Numbered from the stretch's first letter, positions 31,351 through 44,777 are shown. The stretch: DNA of 64,000 nucleotides from Catenaria anguillulae PL171 (GCA_002102555.1 MCFL01000093.1:1-64000); one strand, 5' to 3'. The notes: a model not told the origin generated them from the letters alone. Translations and numbers: made by a program.

Positions 31351-34300
31351 GATTGTTGCGATCGTCTTGTAAATAACCAATGTGCCCCTCAGTAAACACG
31401 TATCGTCAAATTACCACAATCAGGCCACCATAAAGGTGAGGACGGCCATGGCACCACATTTGGCGCGGGAAAATCGCAGATGACGGGCCTCGGAGCGTTC
31501 CCACGCCGGTTGCAGCGCAGGTGGCAATGGTGAGGTCTTGACTCGCTCGGGCTGGATTCTGGCTGCTTTGCCTCAATGTGACGGCAGCGAACGAACCAGG
31601 GTTCGTCATGCATGGGTGGCAGTACCGAGAAGCAGCTCTCCAGCTCGGCCGCATGCCTTGCGGTACGAGTGCCGGGGTCAACCACTGTTGACGGACCACG
31701 ACGAAGGCGACATGTACAATTGGCATTAGCACCTCAGCTCGCCGACCATGGCCTTGACCTTGGCCAAACAGGGCGGTGAACCCGTCCGTTGTCAGCTGAC
31801 TTGCATTTCTGGACACCACATGATCATGCCGGCTACCGTATTGGGTCCAATGAGGACGCAAGGAAGCAAGGAAGACGATACAGGACACATTGAATGCATT
31901 TCACAATTTACCACACCACAGTGATCGCGGACTTGGGTGTGGAGGAGGCATGAAGGAGTGTAAAGCAGGCGCAGGTTGAACGGAGGACGCACACTACAGT
32001 CAAATTGCTCCACTTCGTCCTACAAAAAAGACGGATCAGAGCGGCAGGCGAGGATAAGTGTCAAATGCAAGGCGGAGCAGCGGAAGGACCAAAACGAGAA
32101 AGAGTACGCACGCGGCAGCCAAGTCCCTACACATCCTACACAGCAAGCGACCAAGAGCGGTGGAGACGGGTTAGTGGTGATGCCAAATGCGAGCCACACG
32201 ATGCAGCAGCGACACCAACACGTACGTACCATTTAAGTACCGGCCACGAGGGTCTACAGAGAGTGTGGAGGCGAGACGGCCAAAGGTGAGCAGAGCACTC
32301 TCGAGAAACGGAAAGGGCAGGCAACTCAGCGAACCTAGCGTAAATGTGTGGATCGGGACAAGGCAGATTCTACAAGCACGCTAGTCGGGCGGAAACGGAG
32401 GTCTAGCGCGGTCAAAACGAGGGAGCGGCGGGGAAAGAACACACCCAAACAGAGGGCAGGCGAGGGTTTAGGGTCTACACAAGTAAGGGCAAATGGGCTG
32501 GCTCGTTTCAAAGCACCAGCTTCGGACGTTGGAGTGGGTGCGAGGAGAAATGACAAGATAAAGCAGACGGGGCCGCAGAAAGTGAACGAACCTATCCAAG
32601 ACAGAACCAAACTGAAAGGCGTGCTGGAGGCGACCTAAAAAGACGAGAAAGGGCGGTAGTGCGAAGGTTAACAGCCAGCCGTGTATGGTATGGTGGCGGC
32701 AAAGCGGTGGGCAACCCCCAACGGAGCCGCCAACGAAGTGGGTGACTTGGTCAAAACGTGCCGCGACGTGCCGGATCATTAGCACAGCGTTGAGATGCTG
32801 ACGATGATGGTGAACTTCAGGAAGTCACTGACATGATTGGCTGCGTTGGCAGCGAGCTACATATATACGAAATAGTCATGGACATCTGTTGGGGAGCGTC
32901 GGTGGCGTATAAGTTGTTGATGCCGGGTTGTGCACATCCCTCGATCCAACTCGGCGAACGACTGCACACCGGGCCTCGCGAATCTCAACGAAATCAAGGT
33001 ATATTCAGCAACAAGTAGGCATGAAATAAAAGCAATACAATCAGTTGAACTGCTGGGAATTTCGTCGAACGTGCACTTTAACCTGGAGCAGGTTCAATCG
33101 ACCCATCGTGCTCGCCAAACTGCCAACAGAGTTGAACGCAGACGAGTCAGCCTCAGCAACGACGATCTCACAAGCTCATCACGGAAAGAAGAAATATGAA
33201 GCGGGAGTTGCGCTCTGGAGCACGAGTGGGGGTGCTTGTATACTCACTATTCAGTGCATTCTGGCCACCTCTGCCTACTCCTCGCTGAGCGAGAGACGCG
33301 TCAAAGCACACTGCAACCACAATGTGAGACTGGAAATCAGAACAAAGCAGAGATATCGGCGTAGAGTACTCAGAAGTCATCGGATCCGGCTGATTTTTGT
33401 TGGAATCACTGCTGCTATGGGCAAGTCACTTTTTTCCTATTCCTTGAGCACATTGTGCCGTTCTGTATCAGTCATGCACCTGATATACTTGAGTGCTAGG
33501 AGGTGGTCGTGAACCCAATGCAAAAATGTCAATCTCTGGTCCAAAAGTTCAACCTGAAGTTCGGAAAGCCATTTTGCACCTAATGCCTCAAACCGATCAA
33601 AGTATGGCGCCCTTCTGGCTCCAATCGACCCTAGTCCGGCAAGCTGTATAAATATGTGCACTTTGGACGCGGCGAGTTCCAGATGACCGTGACCGAGCCG
33701 CTTGGCCGGTGTTTTTGATTTGGTTTACGAGCAGCTGACCGGTGTTCGGGTCGCACTGGTTACATTTTCTAAACTGCGATTCTACAGTGATAACTGACCC
33801 GAAAACGTTCATATAACCTGTAGGTACCGACTTAAACAAGTATCGGGCGCATTCGATGCTTTTTTTTGAAATCTACGCCTTGATCTATGTGACACTCCTT
33901 GGCGGCATTTGGAAGGCGACGGCCTCCAGGTTTTTAAAGTCTAAGGACACATTGATTATACAGATTTGTCCGGCGCACAGTTTGATAATCGTGGCGAGAC
34001 TGTAGCTGGTCGGGAAGACGATCAAGGGGCAAGTGTACAAGCGCTCGTGTTCTGCTTTCCTCCGTGTCCGGCGCTGCAGCGGCCAGAAAAATTTCCAACT
34101 TTCACTGAATAAGCGGCCAGTCATTTTCTAGCAATTGGCGTTTTTTCCTTGTTACTAGCATGTCTGTAGTGCGAGAAACAGTCTCAACTACCCTATCATC
34201 GCAAATGTTCCCAGACCATCTCGCGCGAGCAACGAAGTACATAGACGTGACCCGGTCGGAGGTAATGATGTGAGACTACGCCGAGGACTCGGCGGCCACC

Positions 34301-36628
34301 AACCGTCTTTCGTTGGAAGAAAATTTCATGAAAAGTAAGGAGGACAAGTAAGCGGGGTTAAAAGGCCGGAATATCTTCATTTCTACTAGCAGTTCCGATT
34401 CATCCCAAGTGCAAAAACGAAACGACCAAGGCAAAACCCTCTGAGGTTTCGATCCCGGGTCGACGGATTGCTAGAAAAGACAACAGGCGGATATCCATCC
34501 ATGCCACAAGCTCATCTGTTGATGGAGGGTATTTGGTCATATTTATACAGCATGGGGGGTGTCGCCATGGTTGGTTGCCTTGTTTGCCTTGTTGTTGGGG
34601 CCAGGTACTGCTTTTGTGTTGACGCTTTTCGCCCGACCTCCATGATTCTGTTTCCATCGCAATGATTTCGCAATGCAAAGACCCATGGCAAAGATCACCA
34701 TCCCGACCCTTATCCTTAATCGAGCCGCCCGTCATCGGCGGGCAGGATCCCGCCCTGGCCCCACTCCATGGGACGGCGGACGTTGCTCTTTCGCGCGGTT
34801 GCCCACTGGTCGACGGCAACGGTGCTCGCCCGCGTGCAACCTTGACGACCCCACCCCGTCCGCTCGGTGCCCCTGATCCCTGGCGGCGCCGCCTCGCCGC
34901 CCGGCCGCCTCGATCGAACCCGAAGACAACTCTACGGGCGTCTCGCCAGCTGTTGGGCACGACATAGCCGTAAGCGCGCCCTTGTGCTCGCCCTCCCTCC
35001 TCCTCGCTGTGCCGACCGCGTCGGCATCCATTGATATCCAGAGACGCCCAACGTCGCCGTCGTCAATCAGCCCTGTTTTCGTCTACCAAGAGCACACCAC
35101 CACAACCGTCCGTACAGGGCGTTGCCACCACCCGGCTGCACCAGCGTCCAACCTTTCCGTCGTCCGTTCTGACCCCTCGCCTCGGATCGAGCGAGTTACA
35201 CCCCACATAACGCAACGACTACCAGCCCTGCCCGCCCGATTGCATCTGGGCTCGATTCCCGCCACACCTCCGCATGCCCCTTCTACTCATCGTCCTGACG
35301 GCCGCATTTAACGACCTGCAGATGCCTTTGGGCAGGTGCTGCATACGCTGACGACGTTGCCCGACCTCAGATCACACAACCATGATGTGTGCGGCATGCC
35401 TGTGTCGACGGCAGGCGATTAACCCATGCCCCAGCCGTGCTGGTGATTGTACGCCATCATACATCGTTTTCGGCACGCATGGTCCGCTTTGGCTCACGGT
35501 TCTTAGTGTGTTTCGCACAGATACAACTCATCTTCGCTTCTCCGCTATGCTCTATATCAATTGATGTCAAGATTGATGCTGTAACTCGTCATTTCGCACA
35601 CTCAATACACTACACGCTACTTTGGACTTGTGGTTTAGCATGGATTGTGGAAGCAAGGGTTGACAGAGGCCGACGGGGGTTGCTGGGGGTTAAGCCCAGG
35701 GGCGATCACGTGCGAGCGGAGGCTGTGGTGCTATGGGTGGGGTTGTGATGGGGTTGAGGGAGAGCCAGGGAGTGCCAAGTCAAAGGAGCGTTCTCATTGG
35801 CCGGCGGCCGTGTTTGTTCATTTGATTGTGGCGCGATACCCAAGATCGGGACTTCACCGTCTCGTGTGGCTGGTGAGGTAGTGCGATTTTTCTCTCGGGT
35901 CTGAAGCTCTTTGCTTGCCTCCTTATATTACATATCTAAAACATGAATAATTTTGCAGAAAGCTTCCACAATTTGAAACCCAAGTGCCATTGCGTGGCGC
36001 TCATGTGAGCGGTTCAAAGTGAAACGCTGGCTACACGTGCAGCTGCAGAGGCAAACAGGATCACTTGATGAGTTTCGGAGAGCGCCACTCGCACCCAGGT
36101 CCGACATGCACACACCGAACACAAGCAAGCAACCGGTCATGCGAGCTTGGAGGCACGCAGGCACATGGATACCCAATGGCCTTCCATTCGGGTGCACCAC
36201 AGTTGGCATCCTCAAATGGCCACGCATGGCGACAGCTCGCGAGCGATAATTGCAATTGATCAACAATCGCACCGCCTCCTTGTCACATGAGTCCCGTTTC
36301 GAAGTGCGCCAGGTCAGCGCGCCATCGCCAGGATGTTACGCCATGTCACTTCGCCACTCACCCTTGTCCCGCATGTTGATTGCTCTGCTCGTGTCACAAG
36401 GAAATAGGCAAGGACACGCATGCGATTCAGATGATCATGCATTCATCACAGCCAGATCGAGTTGCCCTTGACCTGCTCATGGCCTTCATAAGGATTGCGC
36501 CGCCCAACTTCACTCATACCTGACTGGCTCTTTACAGTTTTCTCCCTTTCCTCCTCCAACCTTTTAGATTCCTGCTGTCTCTCGCTTCAATCCCCCCATT
36601 CAGCCCTCCACCAATCACTGCATCCATC
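31351..36628. other. 5.3-kb stretch without a recognisable gene
   Basis: Many short open frames occur on both strands, but none over about 190 codons and none that I can tie to a family. 33.5-34.4 kb is visibly AT-richer than its surroundings, and 34.7-35.3 kb is very GC-rich with long C-rich plus-strand runs. No inverted terminal repeats, long terminal repeats, rRNA or tRNA were seen by eye. It could hold degraded repeats, non-coding RNA or the large upstream region of the OPT gene. Confidence 0.5.
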
Positions 36629-39516
36629 ATGACCGAAAAAGACCTCAAGGACGTCAAGGCGTCGACCGAGGGCGAGGTCGAGCAGCAAAAGTCTTTCGTC
36701 ATTGTGCGTGCCCATTTCCGGTTTCGCCCGCCAGCCATGACGAGAGCTAACTCGCGACATCCACCCTCTGAATACTCAGGACGAGGAGTTCGAGGCTATG
36801 ATTTCAGGTACTCCTACATTTGCCCAATCCATTGATCCGCCATGTCTCGCATCCACTCACCCACGCGTTTTGCTGACGACGTTGCTCAGAAATCGTGCCG
36901 ACGACCGATGACACCGAAATCCCATCCCTGACCTTCCGTGTGTGGGTTTTGGGCTTCTTTTTCTGCTGCGCGGTTGCGTTCGCCAACGAGATCTTTCTCT
37001 TCCGTACCAACCAAATCGTGCTCTCGTCTTTCGTGACGGTGCTGCTCTCGTACCCGCTCGGCCGCATCATGGCCGCCACTTTGCCGTCGTACAAGCTCAA
37101 CATCTTTGGCTACGAGCTCGATACCAACCCTGGGCCATTCAGTGTCAAGGAGCACGTGCTCATTAACGTGTGGGGCTCGACTGGTTCGTCGGGTATCTAC
37201 GCCTTCTACAACTTGGGAGCCCAAGAAGTGTTTTACGATCTCAAGCTCGGCGCCTTCTGGGATCTCATGTTCATCTTTGCCTCGTCCACCATGGGTTTCG
37301 GTCTTGCCGGTATCTGCCGTCGCTTCCTTATTCGTCCCTCGCACATGATTTGGCCCACCGTCTTGCCCTCGGTTGCGCTCTTCACTGCCTTCCACGGTGT
37401 CGAGACCGAGGCCAACAAGGATGATGGCCACAAGCACATGTCGCAGCTCAAGGCTTTCGGCATTGGTGCCGTCGTCATGGGCTTCTTGTACCTCATCGGC
37501 CCTGGCTACATGTCCAAGATGCTCCAGTACATTCCGCTTTTGTGCTGGATCGCGCCCAAGGACAACTTGGCACTCCAGCGTTTGGGCTCGCCCAAGTGGG
37601 GTCCCGGTATTCTTTCGCTTTCGCTTGATTGGACCACGGTCGGTGCCGGTGCCATGGCTGTGCCTTTCTGGTCGGCCGTCAACTCGATGGCCTCGTGGGT
37701 GATCTTTGCTTGGTTGCTCGTTCCCCTCGCCTGGCAAGGAAACTGGTTCAAGCAGGGCAAGTGGCCGCAAAAGACCCCGCTCAACTCGACCCACCTGTTT
37801 GACCAAAAGGGCACCCGTTTCCTCGCTGGTCAAGTCATCCGTACGTCCGACCGCACGCTCGATGAGGCCAAGTTCAAGTCCCGCGGTACCATCAGCTTCA
37901 CGGTACGCAACACGTATTTGCACCTCACGACGCGTCGTTTTCATGTAAGACCATCGACTGACAAGACGGCTCGTCTCCTTGTCCATGTACTTCCCACCAT
38001 AGCCCCTCTTTGCTTCTGCCTACTTTGGTCACATCTCCTCGCTCGGTATGTTCAACTTCCCATGTGTGAATTGACTGGCGAACAAACCGCGAGTTTGTCC
38101 CAGCTGCCTGTATCGAACTCCAACCTAACCTCCGACGTCTCTCGCGACCGCCTGCGACAGTTGCGGCCATCACACACACGGCGCTGTGGTACGGAAGTGA
38201 CATTATGGCCCGTGTGCGCAACGCCAAGTACGACAAGGACGACCTCCACTGCAAGGTACTCACGGGTGCATTCGATCATTCGCCATTACTTCAAACTGAC
38301 TGATTGCAATCAATCTCCCCTCACAGCTCATTGACAAGTACCCCGAGGTGCCCGATTCGTGGTACTGGGTCTTCTTTGCCATCACGGGTGTCCTCATCAC
38401 GGTTGTCGGTCAATTTGGCGGTATCGATCTCCCCTGGTGGGCTACCTTGCTCGCTATCGCTCTTGCCATTGCCGGTACCGTGCCCACGATCATGATTTTC
38501 GCCACCGCTGGTGTGACTCTTGGTCTCAACGTTGTCTCGCAATGTACGTCGCGTCGTCACTGGCTTGCCTCACGTCACCCTGCACCCAATACTGAGCCGT
38601 CATGCGCTGTAACCTCTAGTCACCATTGGTCTCATTGTCCCCGGCCGTCCTATTCTCATGATGGCCTTCAAGTGCGTGTGCTTTGCCGTGTCGTGGCAAT
38701 GCCGTGACTTGCTCATCGATCTTAAGATTGGCCACTACATGAAGATCCCGCCCAGGCACATCTTCATCTCGCAGCTCGTGTCGCAATTCGTTGCCGGTTT
38801 CGTGTGCTACGGTGCCTTCCGTTACTGGATGGACTCTGACCCGATCCACAAGCAGTGGGTTGTTGATGCCGGTAACGCTCAGGGCATGGGTGCCGAGTGG
38901 GGTGGCACTTCGTTCAACACTTACTACTCGGCCTCGCTCATCTGGGGTGCCATTGGTGCCAAGCGGTTCTTCTTTGAGACCCAGTACGCGCCCGTCATTT
39001 GGGTCGGTGCCCTTGCCGGTCTCGTCTTGCCCATTGTCCTCTGGCTCGGTCACAAGTACGTCGGTGGCTCCTGGTGGGTGCTTGCACACCCCGCCGTGTT
39101 GCTCTCGCCCAACGGTCCCGGTTCCAACAACGGTGGTTACCTTACGTCGTTCTTGGTGTCGATTTGGGCCCAGTTCTTCATGTACCGCTACCGCCCGCTC
39201 TGGTGGAAGCGCTACAACTACGTGCTTGGTATGTGCCACTAGCCTTGTTCCTCACCCATTCACTTTGCTTCAATCTGACATTTCTTTGCGTCTTGTAGCA
39301 ACTGCCTTTGATGTCGGCACCGCGCTTGTGGCCTTGTTCTTCAGTTTCACGCAGTGGGAGTTTGTGGAATTCTTCCTCAACTGTCCAACCGACGGCGAGT
39401 GCGAGTCCATGCACTTTGGTACCAAGCCGTGGAATGACTGGTGCACGATTGCTGGTCCTGACGTTCGCGATATCTCCAAGTACAAGGGTCCCATCAACCT
39501 CTATGCTACCAACTAA
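36629..39516 (+). CDS. Oligopeptide transporter, OPT family
   Basis: Eight exons, 36629-36703, 36780-36807, 36890-37902, 38003-38045, 38161-38255, 38327-38543, 38620-39228 and 39299-39516, join in phase (765 residues). Plasma-membrane proton-coupled importer of small peptides or glutathione-like molecules. Landmarks: the cytosolic N-terminus, then FRVWVLGFFFCCAVAFANEI, the OPT signature NPGPFSVKEHVLINVW, RFLIRPSHMIWPTVLP, PLFASAYFGHISSLGVAAIT, HTALWYGSDI, a KLIDKYPEVPDSWYWVFF segment, TIGLIVPGRPILMMAFKC, GHYMKIPPRHIFISQLVSQF, LIWGAIGAKRFF and GSWWVLAHPAVLL. About 14 to 16 membrane segments are expected. Exon 2 is only 28 nt and exon 4 only 43 nt; their phases fit only this arrangement. It converges on the unrecognised minus-strand frame ending at 39541. 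Confidence 0.95.
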
Positions 39517-39540
39517 GGATGTGTGATTGAGTTTGGCTGT

Positions 39541-40130
39541 TCATGTTTTTTTTTTGCAAATACAATTGTAGACGAGTTCTTTTCTTTCAGTCATGTATAT
39601 GCGGTTCTTTGGTCGCTGTACAAGTGGCCGTTCAACATCGCGGTTGGTGAGGAATAGTTTTGAGCGGGACTGCACAACGACGGCGGCTTCAACACCGGTC
39701 ACGCTGAGGTCGAGTCCGGCGTGCTGCGTGCGAAGGTAACGCAGAACGGCATGGGTGACGAGTGACTCACGGATAAAGCCATGGACACCGTGGATGCATG
39801 TCACGGACAGATCGTCGTTTGCCCACTCGACATCCTCGCCCCCTGAATACCTCGACTGATGCTTTCCAATCTCCGCCTGGTGCCTGGCGAGCACGCACTT
39901 GGCCAAGTAGCCACCAATCGTGGCCGACGGTGGACACAACTCCAACACATGCGTGCCCATCTTGTGCGCGATTGACGATCCGGCGAAAATGGTGCCCCGA
40001 CTTGGTTGATGCAGCCGGCACAGTCCCGGCCCGTCTCGTGGTCGCGCTCGTCAACCGTCATGAAGAGCACATCCAGCCCCCATTGCGCATAGTGGCGCAC
40101 AGCTGACGACGATGAATGGAGCGCCGTCAT
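39541..40130 (-). CDS. Unrecognised small gene (tentative)
   Basis: A 140-codon open frame ends at 39541, 24 bp from the OPT stop on the other strand, and begins near an ATG at 39960. Immediately upstream a second coding-looking frame (ATG at 40130, segment GLDVLFMTVDERDHETGRDC) can be joined by removing a stretch of about 43 nt, which would be a very short intron. The protein segments are MGTHVLELCPPSATIGGYL, ANDDLSVTCIHGVHGFIRES and AGLDLSVTGVEAAVVVQSRS. I recognise no family. Regular hydrophobic-strand patterns suggest a real alpha/beta protein, but no match is claimed. Confidence 0.3.
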
Positions 40131-41740
40131 TGATGAGAATGCTGTTGCACCAACGCAAGTCGGAGGCAGCCCTGCATGGCTGGTGCAAAGTGCGTGTGCC
40201 GGTGTACAGTATTAATAGCAGAATGAAAGGCATGAATCACGAGCAACTCGTGTGTTGGAATTCAAATAATCCGATCAGCACGAGAACAAGCCGGAAAGCA
40301 TGCGGCCGCAAGCCAAGACAGGCGAATAATGATTGCTGACAGTGCATGCTGCATGTGCCTTTTCGGGCGTCCTGAAAAAACGATGTGTGATGCCGTCGCG
40401 TGAGTGGCTCGACTTGTTACACAGGTGGCGGCTGTAACCGAGGGAAAGGAGGCACGGTGGGAGGATAGGGGTCTTAACATACGTACAGGTAAGCTGTGGT
40501 GAGGGTGTGGCCGTGTCCAGCTTTGGTCGGGGCGGTCCTTGCACTCGCACCACTGATCAACATGGGCGAGCGGATCGTGAAAGATGTCGAAAGCTGGAAC
40601 TCGGACGGACGGGAGCGGCCACCATGACTAGTGCGGGGAGGATGGCGCTTCTGTTGCGCTTTTAATCGCAGCAAGTAGTCGAGTACATGATAATCAATGT
40701 GTTGTGCCTGTCACGCGCGACACTTGGGCGTTGCTGTTGCTGGGGTGAGACATCCAGCGAGACTGCGCGTGAGTGTGAGTGGGCCGCCGATTCAACTACC
40801 AGCCGCGCCGATCACGACTCACTGGGCGCGCACTCAAGTGACCTCGGACATGCATTGTGGTGGTCGTGGTGCACCACCCAGTCCGCAGCAATATGTATGG
40901 AGTAGCGGCCAATGGATCATGTCGATATCGAGTGAACGCAAGTAAGTTTCATATTTTGTTCGCCGCAGTCGTTCTGTTGAGGTGGATGTGCGAGACAGAT
41001 TCCGTTGACCGCTCGACTGCAGCTGCGGGCACTGAGTGTGTTGGCGTTTGTGGCGTGCATTACAGCAACGGCAAGTGCAAGGCACGAGAGGCACTCCGGA
41101 TGAACCGAAACATCCTCAAACTGCAGGCGTTGTTGCCTCTCACGTACTCACTCCCAAACTGGGAAAAATAAATGCATGCAATTCTAACCCTTGAGCAACA
41201 GCTGAGGCCATGAATGCATAAACACTGTGGGCGTCCCTTGTTGCCGCGAGACACCCCGCCGCCGGCCCCACCTCGTTGCCAGTTGCCATCACGTTCATGC
41301 CGCTCGGTGCCCTCCAAACATTTCAGCACAATCTTCCTCACCTTTGCCAATTGCCCACGGTGTTCAGCAGGGCCACCCACAACCAAGGATTCCAGGTCAG
41401 TTTGCTTGCCTGGCTGTTGGCGACCTCTCCCGCTCTCAAAGACACGGGCACTCCCTCTCCCTCTCCGAACCCGTTCCATTACCTCCCCGGCAGTTACGTG
41501 TATCAAGACAGCGCCACCGGCCGGCGGCTATAGATTCGCCACCGATTACCCGACGCCTGCCCAAGAATAGCTCGGCCACCAAAGACCTACTCAGACCGCC
41601 CCCCGCCGCCCTCAACCTTCCTGGACAACGAACCAGCGACCAGCACCAAGGACCGCAGCGGCTTCAACCATTCCATTACCTCTTCTCTCAATTCCATCAT
41701 CGCCCAAGCTCACCGCGCACCTGCGAGTCGACCAATCATC
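40131..41740. other. Intergenic, no gene recognised
   Basis: Frames of 60-220 codons appear on both strands, but I see no family resemblance. The last 500 bases (about 41.25-41.74 kb) are C-rich and lead into the chitin deacetylase start, so they are probably its promoter and leader. Further exons of the tentative minus-strand gene may lie near 40.2-40.65 kb. Confidence 0.35.
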
Positions 41741-43148
41741 ATGCGCTCGACCAAGATCTCCTCGACGCCGCTCCTCTTGCTTCTGCTCGCCCTCTTGGCC
41801 GCGATTGCTCCCTCGGCCCTTGCCGAAGTCCCGCCCGTGGCCGAATTCTGTTCAGAGTCAAACTGCGCGGCACCCAACCCGTCCGTCATCAGCAACCTTA
41901 ATCGCCGCTTCACGGAAACGTTTGGTCCTGGACCGGCAAAGTGTGGCGACAATGTGTGTGACATTTCGCGCGGCGAAACCTGCAGAACGTGCCCGCAAGA
42001 CTGTGGCGGCGCGTGCACGACTTCGGCGCCCACGGTGAGGTGTCGTGGTCGGAATCAGTTTGCCTTGACGTTTGACGATGGGCCGAGCGAGTTTACTCGC
42101 CAGACTGTCGAGCTCTTGAATCGCGAAAAGATCAAGGCCACGTTTTTTGTCAATGGCTACAATGTCTTCCGCCATGGTGACCTGACCAAGTTTGCTTACG
42201 AGTGTACGCTCGCCCATCATCCCTGTTTCTGATATGCTTCATGCGACCGCTCGGCTCACGCATCGTCATTCGCGTTCCCTACTAGCCGGCCACACCATTG
42301 GCTCTCACACTTACTCGCACCGGTCCCTCAATGACGGCCACGGCCAACGCGACCGCAAGTTCACCTCCTTGCCGTACAACCACATGCTCGGCGAACTGCT
42401 CCTCAACGACGAAGTCATCTTCAATCTGATTGGGCGCCGCCCACGGATCGTCCGCCCGCCGTTCCTCGAGTTCAATGCGGCGTCCATGGCATTCATGGAA
42501 ACGGTTGGCCACACGGCCGTTAACATCAACCGTATGTGCCTCTCCCAATCCGCGCTTTCCTGACGTCTCGCTCACTCTCCCACTATTGTAGTCGACACGG
42601 ACGATTGGCGCGTCACCTCGACCGACGCCGTGCTCGCCAACCTGCGCGCCGTGTGGGCCAGCACGGGCCGCGCCCAGCCCTCGTGGATCCACCTGCAACA
42701 CGACTCGCTCGGGTACTCGATGAATGCATTGCCGCAATTGATTGCCTTCCTGCGCGCACAGGGCGTCGAGTTTGTCACCATTGACCAGTGCCTTGGGGTA
42801 CCCGCGTACCGTGGTGCAGGCGACAGCCCTTTCTTGGCCAAGCGCATTGAGGGGCATACCATCAAGGGTGCACAGGCGGGAGGGAACGGATCGGCGTCAG
42901 GATCCGCCACGCCTACGGCTACCCCGACGTCGTCGACGGATCCGGCGGCGAGTGCGACGGCAAGTGCGGCGGCCGCCGCAAGTGTCACGCCCGCGGTGCC
43001 GACGAATGGCGGCGCTCCGGATGCGGCAAAGGGCGGCGCGGCAGGCGCACAAAACAACTCTGCGGTTGGTGCGAGTCACCCCATCGATGTCACGGTTATG
43101 ATGGGTGCAGCAGTGGTTGTTGCTGCTGCTGCCGTTGTTGGGTTCTGA
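41741..43148 (+). CDS. Chitin deacetylase, secreted and GPI-anchored
   Basis: Exons 41741-42203, 42286-42531 and 42592-43148 join in phase (421 residues). A signal peptide (Leu-rich, residues 1-28) is followed by a Cys-rich motif CGDNVCDISRGETCRTCPQD, the C-G-x-x-x-C...E-x-C-x-x-C-P-x-D-C-G box seen in some polysaccharide deacetylases. The NodB domain has motif 1 TFDDGP (110-115, with the catalytic Asp pair), motif 2 TIGSHTYSH (metal-binding His pair) and motif 3 RIVRPPFLEFN. The tail is Ser/Ala/Thr-rich and low complexity and ends in a hydrophobic segment, as for GPI attachment. The enzyme converts cell-wall chitin to chitosan. Together with the chitin synthase in this window it serves cell-wall remodelling. 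Confidence 0.93.
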
Positions 43149-44727
43149 ACCCGCCCACCCTTGAGTACCACTTTTGCCCTCAACAGATCCATGCCAGGTT
43201 TTCTCTTTTACCCTCATAGAGCCGACGTCTATTGCATAGTGTATTCGACATTGACTACCCTTCTCCCCTCTGTTTCCTCCTTTCTAATCTTGTCGCATCG
43301 TGTCATGTTGTAAACGTACATTGCATACATTCACGATGTCCTATGCTCGCACGTACTTGCACACATGACGCTCTGCATCCCAATGATGACGGGGTGGGTC
43401 AATGTGGTGAATGATAAGACCAACAGGGAAGACCTCGATTCGACAATACTTTCACATGGAAAAATGCAAGATCAATGGAAATGAACATAAAATAGATGGA
43501 ACATGACTGTGTGTCATGTCCGCGCAACGCAGACCATTCATTCCACATGGTGACCCAATGTTGCTGTACAAATTCCGCCTGGAAGCGAGTGGCATGTCGG
43601 AAGCCAAAGCCAAAGCCAAATCCAACCAACTCGATTGCGTGAGCAACGCTTGCGCTGTGTCGCTGGACATGTGGTTCCTGACGGCAGTCAACGTGCGACC
43701 AGCCCCACTGAAAGCACGATCGGACTCGACTGCGGTTCCACGATCGCACATGCGGTTCCGGGTTGGAAACCGCCGTCCGTTCACCCGATGGAATATGACT
43801 GGGAATCTGACCTAGTTCCTGACTACGTGGATGTTGAGCACGTGCAAGAGCAAGCACAACTTGAAGAAGGAGATGGCGATGGGGGTCTTCATTTGAATGG
43901 TGGTTCTACTCGCCGCGGCCTGCTCTTGTCAAGCGCAAACGCCGCAATATTGGCGATGGGGCTCATATTGGGGCTCAGGAGGAGCTGGACAGGTTCAAGG
44001 TGTCCAATATGAGCGCACAACATCAAGGACCCATGCCAGAAATGAAACACGCCCATTGTGCTTTTTGCAACTGTAGGTAGAGAAGGAACGGCGACGACAT
44101 GTAGTGGGATTCCATTCGACGCCATGGACAAACCAGGAGATACTATCCATTACGACAACCCTCTCCGCCTGTAGCTTGCCAATAGAGGCACAGCAATCAC
44201 CGCCATCCCTGCCCCACCCAGACTCATCTCCAAGGGTAGCCATGTTCCGTTCCCAAACACTGGTACCACCGCGTTTCCCTTGCCCGTACCGTCGGTCGAC
44301 GACCCTTGCCTGCCGCGCGACTAGCGGGCCGACTCCGCTCGCCATCCGACCGCGAGCTCGTTTGAATAGTCACGTTATTTCGTTTTTTTTTCTGGTACGC
44401 ACCCTGTCCGTCGTTGTTGATTGATCAACGTCCGGTTTGCCTTCCACATTTTACTCACTCGACTTGGTATGTCCAACGAACAGGAATACCCCTCTGCTGC
44501 CATGCCCAACAAGATGCATGCTTTTGACTTGACCGTCCAGCCAATACAGCTGCTGGCTACACGAGTGCCATCAAGCTGGCGAGCACACGCAACACGATTG
44601 TTCTTCACTCCACCAATACGATTGCTCATCAAGTGGTCTCGATCAGTTACGGTTGGCGTTGTCATGCTTTCGTTGTCGCACCTGTCTCCTTGTCGACCAC
44701 CACCACAAGTCCAAGTCGTTTGATCTA

Positions 44728-44777
44728 GCGTTGTCGCTGGGGGTTTCAAGTTTGCGTTGTCGCTGGGGGTTTCAAGT
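44728..44777. repeat. 26-bp tandem repeat, two copies
   Basis: Unit 44728-44753 (starting GCGTTGTCGCTGGGGG) is followed directly by a second copy, 44754-44777, identical over 24 bases. Confidence 0.9.

Noticed and set aside
32460-32475. Telomere-like word GGGTTTAGGG
   Set aside because: A single occurrence without tandem repetition.
34440-34465. tRNA T-arm-like word (GGTTTCGATCCC)
   Set aside because: The flanking bases do not form the 5-bp T stem and no acceptor or anticodon stems can be built around it.
35240-35265. tRNA B-box-like word (GGCTCGATTCCC)
   Set aside because: Only three or four stem pairs form and no A box or cloverleaf is visible upstream; not enough for a tRNA or a tRNA-derived SINE.
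36886-37986. 366-codon open frame antisense to the OPT transporter
   Set aside because: Shadow of strong codon bias in the OPT gene; repetitive charged composition and no motif.
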